Assembly: GCA_025457965.1 (NCBI GenBank)
Contig: JALOTJ010000004.1
Coordinates: forward strand, 1-51,678
Length of the DNA: 51,678 nt
Reading direction: 5' to 3'
Source of the DNA: Spirochaetota bacterium
GTDB lineage: Bacteria > Spirochaetota > UBA4802 > UBA5368
Below are positions 41,216 through 49,408 of the stretch, piece after piece (the first letter of the stretch is position 1; each line of letters begins with the position of its first letter). A program made the position numbers and the translations under genes. The notes under the pieces were generated by a model that made no database searches, was not told the DNA's origin, and saw only the letters and a list, made by a program, of their open reading frames with translations.

Positions 41216-43120
41216 ATGAGCCAGGAAGGCAAAAAAACAAAGCTTGATGAAATCAAAAAGCTTTTTCCTGAAAAATTTCTTCCCGAGGAGAAGGTTTTCA
41301 GTCGCATCAACCGCGGAGACCGGATTTTTATCGGGACCGGCTGCGGCGAGCCGCAGTATCTGGTCAATGCCCTCGTCAACTATGCGGCGTCGTATCCCAA
41401 GGCATTTTTCGACGCGGAAGTGATTCACGTCTGGACCATGGGGGTTGCTCCCTACGCGGACGCGAAATTCAAGGCCAACTTCAGGCATAATTCCTTTTTC
41501 GTGGGCGATAATACGCGTGATGCCGTAAACACCGGCCTGGCGGATTATACTCCCATTTTCCTCTCGGAGGTCCCGGACCTCATACATCGTAAACTGGTCG
41601 AGATCGACGTGGCGCTTATTCAAACCTCGCCTCCCGATGATCACGGCTACCTGAGCCTTGGCATCAGCGTCGATATCGTAAAGGCGGCGGTCGAAAACGC
41701 GCACCTCGTAATCGCGCAGGTGAACTCGTCCATGCCCCGGGTCCATGGCGACGGTTTTCTCCATGTCGATGATATCGATTACATCATCCCGTACGACGAG
41801 CCGCTCCTGGAGTTCACCTCGGAGGTCCCCGACGACATCGCCGACCGCATAGGCGGACACGTTGCGAAGATCGTACAGGACGGTGATACCATCCAGGTCG
41901 GCTACGGCAGCATCCCCAACGCGGTGCTCTCCAATCTGAAAAACAAGAAACACCTCGGCGTTCATACGGAGCTTCTGTCCGACGGGATCGTCGAGCTCAT
42001 CAGATGCGGTGCCGTCGATAATTCGAACAAGAGCATCGACCGCGGCAAGACGGTGGCCTCCTTCTGTATGGGGCATACCGACACGTATAAATTCATACAC
42101 GACAATCCGGGCGTTGAGTTTCGTTCCATAGAGTATACCAACAATCCCATGACGATCGCCAGCATTAAAAACATGACGGCGATCAATGCGTCCCTGCAGA
42201 TCGATCTGACCGGGCAGGCGACGGCCGAGTCCATCGGCAGGACGTTCTACAGCGGCATCGGCGGCCAGGCCGATTTCATGCGCGGTGCCGTGCTCGCTCC
42301 CGGCGGCAAGACCATCCTCACGATGCGCTCCACGTCGAACGATGGCGAGGTGTCGAGGATAGTCCCGTTCCTGAGCGAGGGCGCGGGTGTTACCCTGGGC
42401 CGGGGGGACGTCCATTACATCGTTACGGAATACGGTATCGCCTATCTGCACGGAAAGAACATCCGCGAGCGTGCCATGGACCTTATCGCCATCGCCCATC
42501 CCAGGTTCAGGCCGTGGCTGATCGAAGAGGCCAAAAAAGTGGGCCTCATCTACAAAGACCAGGCGTTCATCCCCGGTAAAAAGGGCGAGTATCCCGAAAC
42601 ACTTGAGGTATACCGGACCACCAAGGCGGGACTGAAGCTTCTGCTTCGGCCCGTGCGGATCAGCGACGAGCCGCTGCTCAAGGATTTTTTCTATTCGCTT
42701 TCCGACAGGAGCATTTACCGGCGCTTTATCTCCACGCGCAAGGATATGCATCACGAACGGCTGCAGGAATTCGTGATCATCGACTACACGCGGGAGATGC
42801 TGATCCTGGCCGTGGTCGAACAGCTCCAGAAAGACCGCGTCGTCGGGATCGCGCAGTACGGCAAGCAGGAATTCGCCCACACCGCCGAGGTCGCGGTTGT
42901 TATCAGCGATGACTTTCAGAACAAGGGTGTGGGCACGGAGCTTTTATCGTTTGTAACATATCTTGCAAAAAAAGAGGGCCTTTTGGGATTCACCGCGGAG
43001 GTGCTGGTGGAGAACAGGCCCATGCTCCATCTTTTCGAAAAGATGGGCTTCATTATAGAGAAGAGAAGTGGCGCGGGAGTATACGAGTTAAAGATGCAAT
43101 TCAGAGGAGAAACGCTATGA
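41216..43120 (+). CDS. Acetyl-CoA hydrolase/transferase-family protein fused to a C-terminal GNAT acetyltransferase domain
   Basis: CoA-transferase: GIGGQADFMRGAVLAPGGKTILTMRSTSNDGEVSRIVPFLSEGAGVTLGRGDVHYIVTEYGIAYLHGKNIRERA; GNAT: LRPVRISDEPLLKDFFYSLSDRSIYRRF...VVISDDFQNKGVGTELLSFVTYLAKKEGLLGFTAEVLVENRPMLHLFEKMGF. Confidence 0.92.
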   Translation: MSQEGKKTKLDEIKKLFPEKFLPEEKVFSRINRGDRIFIGTGCGEPQYLVNALVNYAASYPKAFFDAEVIHVWTMGVAPYADAKFKANFRHNSFFVGDNTRDAVNTGLADYTPIFLSEVPDLIHRKLVEIDVALIQTSPPDDHGYLSLGISVDIVKAAVENAHLVIAQVNSSMPRVHGDGFLHVDDIDYIIPYDEPLLEFTSEVPDDIADRIGGHVAKIVQDGDTIQVGYGSIPNAVLSNLKNKKHLGVHTELLSDGIVELIRCGAVDNSNKSIDRGKTVASFCMGHTDTYKFIHDNPGVEFRSIEYTNNPMTIASIKNMTAINASLQIDLTGQATAESIGRTFYSGIGGQADFMRGAVLAPGGKTILTMRSTSNDGEVSRIVPFLSEGAGVTLGRGDVHYIVTEYGIAYLHGKNIRERAMDLIAIAHPRFRPWLIEEAKKVGLIYKDQAFIPGKKGEYPETLEVYRTTKAGLKLLLRPVRISDEPLLKDFFYSLSDRSIYRRFISTRKDMHHERLQEFVIIDYTREMLILAVVEQLQKDRVVGIAQYGKQEFAHTAEVAVVISDDFQNKGVGTELLSFVTYLAKKEGLLGFTAEVLVENRPMLHLFEKMGFIIEKRSGAGVYELKMQFRGETL

Positions 43121-45228
43121 AGGAAGAATCAAACATGAATCTGTTGTTCGAGCCCAGGTCGATCGCCGTCGTGGGCGCGTCGTCCAAGCCGGGGAAAATC
43201 GGTTTCAGCGTGGTCCGCAACCTCAAGCAGGGCGGATTCAAGGGAAAGATATATCCCATCAACCCGCAGGGCGGAGAGATCCTCGGCGAGCAGGTGTATA
43301 ACAGCGTCAAGGACATCCCCGGAGAGGTGGATGTCGCTTCGATCATCGTCCCGGCGAAACTCGCCTTCGAGGCCGTGAAGGAATGTGCCGACAAGGGCGT
43401 AAAGCACATCCAGATCATCACCTCGGGCTTCTCGGAAGTGGGCGAAGTCGAGCTCGAGCACAAGATCGTCGATTACGCGAAATCCAAGGGGTCCCGCATA
43501 CTCGGTCCCAACATTTTCGGCGTGTTCTCGGCGACCTCCAATTTCAACTCGACCTTCTCCGCCACCGAAATAGCCCGCGGGCACGTGGCCATTCTTACCC
43601 AGTCCGGCGCGCTCGGTATCGCCATGATCGGAAAGACCGCGGTCAATAACATCGGTCTTTCGGCCATCGTCTCGATCGGAAACAAGGCCGACATCGACGA
43701 GGCCGATTGCCTCGAATATGTTGTCAAGAGCGAGCTGACCAAGGTCATTTTAATGTACGTGGAAGGCATCAAGGGCGGCGAGCGCTTTATCGAGGCCCTC
43801 GGGGCGGCGACCAGGGTGAAGCCGGTTGTCGTTCTCAAATCGGGCCGTTCGAAGCGGGGGGCCGCGGCCGCCGCTTCGCACACCGGTTCGCTCGCCGGCG
43901 CCGACGAGATAACCGACGCCATCCTGAAGCAGTGCGGCGCGCTTCGCGCGGAGAGCCTGCAGGAGGCCTTTAACTGGTGCAAGTTCCTTTCCAACGCCCC
44001 GGAGCCCAAAGGGAATCGCGGCGTCATCGTCACCAACGGCGGCGGTATCGGCGTAATGGCGACCGACGCGTGCGAGAAGTACGGTGTCGAGCTGTATGAC
44101 GACCAGGCCGTTCTGAAAGATGTTTTCGCGCCGGCAACCCCGGAGTTCGGTTCGCTCAAGAATCCGATCGACATAACCGGCGGCGCGAACTCGGCGGCCT
44201 ACGACCTCGCGCTTTCCGCCCCGGCCGTAAGCGACAAGATGGACGCCACGATGGCCCTTTACTGCGAAACGGCGACCTTCGATTCCGAGAACCTGGCGCC
44301 GATGATCCGCAACACCTACAAGAAGCACATGGATACCGGCACGCCGGTCGTTTACGCAATCGTGGGCGGATCGGCCGTTGAGAACGCCATTGTTACGCTG
44401 AGCAATGAGAACGTTCCCGTTTTCGCCGACCCGTACGACGCCATCTCGTGCATGGGCGCGCTGTATCGCCATCACGACTTCAACAAGAGCCGCGACGATT
44501 CGGTCAACGAGTCCAAGATCGACCTTGCCGCGATCGAAAAGGTGATAGACAAAGCGCTTGCCGACGGACGCACCTTCCTTCTCGCCAACGAAGGTCAGGA
44601 CGTCATGAGGGCGGCGGGCATCATGATCCCCGGCGCGGCTATCGCGAAATCGATCGACGACGCGGTCAAGTGCGCCGAAAAAATCGGTTACCCGGTTGTC
44701 ATGAAAGTCGTTTCCCGCGACATCCTCCACAAGAGCGACGCGGGAGGAGTCGCGCTCAATATCGAGAACAAGGACGAGGTGGTGGACGCCTATGAAGCGA
44801 TCATGCGCAACTGCAAGGCCTACAAGGCCGACGCGGTGATCGACGGCATCGAGGTCTGCGAGATGGTGAAGAAGGGAACCGAGATCATCATCGGCGCCCG
44901 CAAGGACCCGCAGATGGGTCCCATCGTCATGGCCGGCATGGGCGGTATCTATGTTGAAGTCATGAAGGATGTCGCCTTCCGTTCGGCGGCCCTTAACAGG
45001 GGCGAGGCCCTGAAGATGATAGCGGAGACAAGGTCGTACGCGCTGCTGCTGGGCGCGCGCGGCGAGGACCAGAAGGACATCGACGTGGTCATCGACTCGG
45101 TCATCAAGGCGTCGACGATCATCCGGAAGGTCTCGAGGATATCCGATATCGAGATCAACCCGATCGTTGTTTACGAGAAGGGCAAGGGAGTAAAGGCGGT
45201 CGATGTTCGTATTCTGATTACGAAGTAA
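43117..45228 (+). CDS. ADP-forming acyl-CoA (acetyl-CoA) synthetase, fused alpha/beta
   Basis: LLFEPRSIAVVGASSKPGKIGFSVVRNLKQGGFKGKIYPINP; HTGSLAGADEI catalytic His region; ATP-grasp part GYPVVMKVVSRDILHKSDAGGVALNI. ATGA overlap with the upstream gene. Confidence 0.94.
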   Translation: MKEESNMNLLFEPRSIAVVGASSKPGKIGFSVVRNLKQGGFKGKIYPINPQGGEILGEQVYNSVKDIPGEVDVASIIVPAKLAFEAVKECADKGVKHIQIITSGFSEVGEVELEHKIVDYAKSKGSRILGPNIFGVFSATSNFNSTFSATEIARGHVAILTQSGALGIAMIGKTAVNNIGLSAIVSIGNKADIDEADCLEYVVKSELTKVILMYVEGIKGGERFIEALGAATRVKPVVVLKSGRSKRGAAAAASHTGSLAGADEITDAILKQCGALRAESLQEAFNWCKFLSNAPEPKGNRGVIVTNGGGIGVMATDACEKYGVELYDDQAVLKDVFAPATPEFGSLKNPIDITGGANSAAYDLALSAPAVSDKMDATMALYCETATFDSENLAPMIRNTYKKHMDTGTPVVYAIVGGSAVENAIVTLSNENVPVFADPYDAISCMGALYRHHDFNKSRDDSVNESKIDLAAIEKVIDKALADGRTFLLANEGQDVMRAAGIMIPGAAIAKSIDDAVKCAEKIGYPVVMKVVSRDILHKSDAGGVALNIENKDEVVDAYEAIMRNCKAYKADAVIDGIEVCEMVKKGTEIIIGARKDPQMGPIVMAGMGGIYVEVMKDVAFRSAALNRGEALKMIAETRSYALLLGARGEDQKDIDVVIDSVIKASTIIRKVSRISDIEINPIVVYEKGKGVKAVDVRILITK

Positions 45229-45242
45229 GATGATTTGATGAT

Positions 45243-45303
45243 CGGCATACCGGGCCGCACGGTATGCCGACAGCCCTTCTTCCGCGGCAGGAGGAAGGGC
45301 TGT
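45243..45303 (+). terminator. Tandem hairpins after the ADP-forming acyl-CoA synthetase gene
   Basis: CGGCATACCG-ggccgca-CGGTATGCCG followed by ACAGCCCTTCTT-ccgcggcagga-GGAAGGGCTGT. Confidence 0.7.
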
Positions 45304-45370
45304 TATCAGACCGGCGAAGATGGAGTGTCGCGGCCGGTTGCGGGTATTGCCGTTAGGGAGGCGTAAAAGC

Positions 45371-45398
45371 TTGACATATTCTATTTTGATGATAATAT
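45371..45398 (+). promoter_or_regulatory. Putative sigma70 promoter TTGACA-16 nt-TAATAT
   Basis: -35 at 45371-45376, -10 at 45393-45398, about 50 bp upstream of the first DRTGG gene. Confidence 0.65.
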
Positions 45399-45447
45399 TG
45401 ATTTATCGAAATTATTTTGAATTTAACGTACAGAAAAGGGGTGGTCT

Positions 45448-46479
45448 ATGGACAAGTTAGTGATTTCATCGTCAAGGGAGAGCGCCGGCAAGACCAGCAT
45501 AATAGTGGGCCTGGCGAAGGCCATGGGCAAGACCTACGGGTACATCAAACCTTTTGGTGATCGGCTGCTGTACCGTAAAAAGAGGTTGTGGGACTACGAT
45601 GCCGCCCTTGTGACGCAGGTGCTCGGCCTTCATGAGAGCCCGGAGGATATTACCATCGGTTTCGAGCATTCCAAGCTGCGCTACATGTACGATGAAGTGC
45701 GCATCGGGGAGAAGGTAAAGGAACTTGTCGCCAACACCAGCAAGAACAAGGACCTTCTTTTCGTGGAAGGCGGTAAAGACCTCTCGTACGGGGTTTCGGT
45801 GCACCTGGACGCGGTGTCGCTCGCGCAGAACATCGGCGGGAAACTGATCGTCGTGGTGAGCGGGAACGATGATTCGATCGTCGACGACATCATGTTTATC
45901 AAGAATTATGTCGGCCTGGGCAAGGTCGATTTCCGCGGGGTCATCATCAACAAGGTGCACGATATCGAGGACTTCATTGCGACCTATCTGCCCGCCATAG
46001 AGAAGACCGGTGTCAAAGTGCTGGGTATCGTTCCGATGCAGCCTGATTTAAAGAACTTCACCGTCGGCTATCTTTCGGAGTGCCTGTTCGCGAAGGTGAT
46101 CGCGGGAGAGGGCGGCTTGAACAATGTCGTTAAGACCATCTTCGTCGGTGCCATGTCGACTAACGAAGCGATGCGCAATCCGCTTTTTAACAAGGAAAAC
46201 CGCCTTGTGGTTACCAGCGGAGACCGCAGTGATATGGTGCTGGCCGCGCTCGACAAGAGCACCATCGGGATACTGCTCACCAATAACATCCTGCCGCCTT
46301 CGAATATTATCTCGAAGGCGTCCGAGATGAACATACCCCTGCTTCTGGTGCCCTCCGATACCTACCAGGTGGCGCGGCAGATCGATGCGATGGAGCCGCT
46401 TTTAACCAGGGACAATACCGAAAACATCAATCTTCTCACGGAGCTTATAAGGAAAAACGTTAAGATCAAGGAAATCTGA
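45448..46479 (+). CDS. P-loop (AAA_26/BioD-like) plus DRTGG domain protein, resembles the phosphotransacetylase N-terminal region; copy 1
   Basis: P-loop ISSSRESAGKTSIIVGLAKAMGKTYGYIKP; LLFVEGGKDLSYG; DRTGG-like VVTSGDRSDMVLAAL...GILLTNNILPPSNIISKASEMNIPLLLVPSDTYQVARQI. Confidence 0.85.
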   Translation: MDKLVISSSRESAGKTSIIVGLAKAMGKTYGYIKPFGDRLLYRKKRLWDYDAALVTQVLGLHESPEDITIGFEHSKLRYMYDEVRIGEKVKELVANTSKNKDLLFVEGGKDLSYGVSVHLDAVSLAQNIGGKLIVVVSGNDDSIVDDIMFIKNYVGLGKVDFRGVIINKVHDIEDFIATYLPAIEKTGVKVLGIVPMQPDLKNFTVGYLSECLFAKVIAGEGGLNNVVKTIFVGAMSTNEAMRNPLFNKENRLVVTSGDRSDMVLAALDKSTIGILLTNNILPPSNIISKASEMNIPLLLVPSDTYQVARQIDAMEPLLTRDNTENINLLTELIRKNVKIKEI

Positions 46480-46531
46480 TGGATCGTTTCCGGGGTCGAG
46501 GGTCCAGGAAAATTTTTTGATGAGCGCCGTT

Positions 46532-46560
46532 AAAAGGCGGGACACGAAGTCCCGCCTTTT
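46532..46560. terminator. Rho-independent terminator between the two DRTGG paralogs
   Basis: AAAAGGCGGGAC-acgaa-GTCCCGCCTTTT. Confidence 0.85.
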
Positions 46561-46668
46561 CCATGTGCGCCCGGGAGTATTTCCGTTTGCTGTTCAATTG
46601 TGCATATTTGTTTTTTATGTATATGAATGGTAAAATCCTATTATTTAAAAAAAACTAGAAATAAATGC

Positions 46669-46697
46669 TTTACAGGGATTTTGATCGCCGTTATATT
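46669..46697 (+). promoter_or_regulatory. Putative sigma70 promoter TTTACA-17 nt-TATATT
   Basis: Upstream of the second DRTGG paralog; TATATTATA overlaps the -10. Confidence 0.55.
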
Positions 46698-46808
46698 ATA
46701 ACGATAAGCGCCTCCGGGAGTGTGCGCGATAAACGCTCCATGGGGCTGTAATGTTCAGGTACTATTGCGCGCGAAATTACTATAGATAAACTCACGCAGG
46801 AGGGGCCG

Positions 46809-47840
46809 ATGGACAGATTAGTAATTGCTTCAACAAGGAGAAGCGCGGGGAAGACCAGCATAGTCGTGGGCCTGGCCAAGGCTCTCGGTAAAAAATACGG
46901 GTACATCAAACCGCTGGGCGACCGGCTGGTATATCGTAAGAAACGCTCGTGGGACTACGACGCGGGGCTTGTAACGTACATCCTCGACGCCAGGGACAAT
47001 CCCGAGGACGTGACGATCGGATTCGAGCATTCCAAGCTGAGATACATGTACAGCGGTGATACCATAAAGGGCAAGCTCGACGACATGGTGAGCAAGGCCT
47101 CCACCGGGAGGGACCTGCTTTTTATCGAGGGCGGGCGCGATTTACAGTACGGCGTGTCGGTGTATCTCGATGCGATATCCCTGGCAAAAAATCTGAAGGC
47201 GAAGCTCCTGCTCGTGGCCAGCGGCAATGAGGACGCCGTCATCGACGATATTACGTTCGTCAAGAAAAGCGTTGATATGGCTGGAGTCGATTTTCGGGGC
47301 GTGATCGTGAACAAGGTGCATGATATCGACGATTTCAACAGCACATACCTGAAAAGCATCACCGACCTTGGCGTGAAGGTTCTCGGCGTAATCCCCTACG
47401 AGAGCGAGCTAACGGGGTTCACCATGGATTATCTTTCGGAATACCTGTTCGCGAAGGTGATCAGCGGCGAGCGCGGGCTTGCTAATTTCGTGAGAAACAT
47501 CTTCGTCGGCGCGATGTCAACGAACGAGGCGATGCGCAATCCGCTCTTCAACCGCGAGAACAAGCTCATCGTAACCACGGGTGACCGCGGCGACATGATC
47601 ATCACCGCGCTCGAAACGAAGACCTCCGGGGTGCTGCTGACGAACAATCTGCTGCCTCCGTCGAATATCATCGCGAAGGCGTCGGAACTCAACATCCCGC
47701 TGCTCCTCGTTTCAGACGATATCTATAACGTCGCGCGGCAGATCGACGCCATGGAGCCGCTGCTGACACGGGACAACACGGCGAACATAAATCTGATCGC
47801 CGAACTTATCAAGAAGAACGTGAAGTTAAAAGAAATATGA
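46809..47840 (+). CDS. P-loop (AAA_26/BioD-like) plus DRTGG domain protein; tandem paralog, copy 2
   Basis: 343 aa like copy 1 and alignable without gaps: MDRLVIASTRRSAGKTSIVVGLAKALGKKYGYIKPLGDRLVYRKKRSWDYDAGLVT...AMSTNEAMRNPLFNRENKLIVTTGDRGDMIITALE...VARQIDAMEPLLTRDNT. Confidence 0.85.
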   Translation: MDRLVIASTRRSAGKTSIVVGLAKALGKKYGYIKPLGDRLVYRKKRSWDYDAGLVTYILDARDNPEDVTIGFEHSKLRYMYSGDTIKGKLDDMVSKASTGRDLLFIEGGRDLQYGVSVYLDAISLAKNLKAKLLLVASGNEDAVIDDITFVKKSVDMAGVDFRGVIVNKVHDIDDFNSTYLKSITDLGVKVLGVIPYESELTGFTMDYLSEYLFAKVISGERGLANFVRNIFVGAMSTNEAMRNPLFNRENKLIVTTGDRGDMIITALETKTSGVLLTNNLLPPSNIIAKASELNIPLLLVSDDIYNVARQIDAMEPLLTRDNTANINLIAELIKKNVKLKEI

Positions 47841-47885
47841 CCGATTAAATCCCGGGGCGCGCAGTCGTGCGTCCCGGGGCGATAA

Positions 47886-48368
47886 TTACCGTAACTCGCC
47901 GAGCTTCAGTATCACTTCTTCCACATGCCCCGGCACTTTCACCTTCCGCCACACGTGACCGATATTGCCGTTGGGATCGATAAGAAAAGTGCTTCGCAGT
48001 ATGCCCGCGACCTCTTTCCCGTACATCGTCTTTTTCCCCCAGGCCCCGTAGAGCTTGGCGACCTCCCGCTGCGAGTCGCTGAGGAGTGTCAGATCGAGGG
48101 CGTGTTTGTCGCTGAACCGGCAGTGGCTTTCGGGCGAATCGGGGCTTATGCCGAGCACGACCGCTCCCATGCGCGTCAGATCCCGGATGCGTGCGGTGAA
48201 ATCAAGCGCTTCCATCGTGCAGGCGCTCGTGTTGTCTTTCGGGTAGAAATACAGTACTATCCATTTCCCCCTGTAGTCGCCAAGACTGGTCTCCGTGCCG
48301 TCCTTGTCGGGGAGGCGGAAATCGGGCGCTCGTTCGCCGGGGGAGGGGCAACTGCTGTCGTTACTCAT
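47886..48368 (-). CDS. bcp: Peroxiredoxin, Bcp/PrxQ-type
   Basis: GERAPDFRLPDKDGTETSLGDYRGKWIVLYFYPKDNTSACTMEALDFTARI; STFLIDPNGNIGHVWRKVKVPGH. Confidence 0.92.
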   Translation of the reverse strand: MSNDSSCPSPGERAPDFRLPDKDGTETSLGDYRGKWIVLYFYPKDNTSACTMEALDFTARIRDLTRMGAVVLGISPDSPESHCRFSDKHALDLTLLSDSQREVAKLYGAWGKKTMYGKEVAGILRSTFLIDPNGNIGHVWRKVKVPGHVEEVILKLGELR

Positions 48369-48442
48369 GGATCACCTCGTTTCAATGGATTGGGACGGCC
48401 TTAACGTGGTGCCGGTTTATTGATCGATTGTATTGCGGGATT

Positions 48443-49156
48443 TCATCCGGCGGATGCATAGCGGGTTTTTATGAAATACGCGAAATTCTCGGCCGCTCCT
48501 TCCGGAAGCGGCGGCCCGGATTGACGCGTGATGACCGATGGGATGCTCTCGCAGGATGCCATGGTGATTTCCGCGCAATTATCCATGATGAAGGTCCCGG
48601 TGTCGGATAAAACCAGTACGGGACGCGGCAGTACATCAACCTGGTACGTTTTTTTCATGAGGATGCCCAGGAAATGGCAGGTGCGCCAGAGCAAGGCCAC
48701 CTCCTTTTCAAGGGAATGGTCGCCGACCCGTGGGATTCCATTTTCACACGCCGTTGCACCCGTCCCTTCAATTTTTGACAGCAGGTATACTCCCCGGCGG
48801 GAAATCACCAGGTACTCGATGTGGAACAATTCCACCGTGGTATTCGCCAGTACCAGGTGTGTATCATCAAGCCGCCGGAGCGATTCAATCACGCGCCGGT
48901 CCAGCTCGCGCAGGCGTTCATAGCCCTGCCTGTCGAAGATTCGCTTCCATGCGTACGGATCCATTTTTAAATATATAAAGGCGATCAGGAGGCATAAAAC
49001 GACCGCGAGCGTCATGGTTGAAAAAGCCGTCCACCTTGTCGTCGAGAACAGGAAGACGAGCAGCACCACCAGCGCGCCGGAAAGGGAGAGTATGACAAGC
49101 CGTTTCGCACCGGCATTGGCGCTTTCGCCCATCATTTTTCCTTCGATATATGCCAT
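48443..49156 (-). CDS. Membrane-anchored protein with NERD-like region
   Basis: Two N-terminal TMs; VELFHIEYLVISRRGVYLLSKIEGTGATACENGIPRVGD resembles the NERD core (H.d.lvi...Gv.liE.K...g). Weak match by eye. Confidence 0.45.
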   Translation of the reverse strand: MAYIEGKMMGESANAGAKRLVILSLSGALVVLLVFLFSTTRWTAFSTMTLAVVLCLLIAFIYLKMDPYAWKRIFDRQGYERLRELDRRVIESLRRLDDTHLVLANTTVELFHIEYLVISRRGVYLLSKIEGTGATACENGIPRVGDHSLEKEVALLWRTCHFLGILMKKTYQVDVLPRPVLVLSDTGTFIMDNCAEITMASCESIPSVITRQSGPPLPEGAAENFAYFIKTRYASAG

Positions 49157-49291
49157 TGACCTGATTCTCAGCTTTGTCGTTTACTAAGCCGTTTCCGGTG
49201 TTCGTGTCTGACCCATTGATTTTCAGTATGTACGCTTTTTGTGCTGTCCGATTATGTCATGTGTTTTCATTCCGTCCACCAATAAAAGTAG

Positions 49292-49324
49292 CGAATGCCG
49301 CGGCGCAGGCCTCCGCGGCATTCG
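49292..49324. terminator. Strong hairpin in the intergenic region between the permease and NERD-like genes
   Basis: CGAATGCCGCGG-cgcaggcct-CCGCGGCATTCG; no clear T-tract. Confidence 0.4.
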
Positions 49325-49408
49325 ATGATCAGGTAAGAGGCCGGGCGGAATCGTTTGCATGAAGCCGGGAGTATCGCCTCTTCATGCGGCTTCCCCCCGG
49401 TTGATCGA

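Noticed and set aside
41153-42880. 575-aa minus-strand ORF
   Set aside because: Antisense shadow of the CoA-transferase-GNAT gene, which has clear domain motifs and coding context.
47851-47879. Possible terminator CCCGGGGCGCGCA...TGCGTCCCGGG after the second DRTGG gene
   Set aside because: Imperfect stem and no T-tract; too weak to call as a feature.
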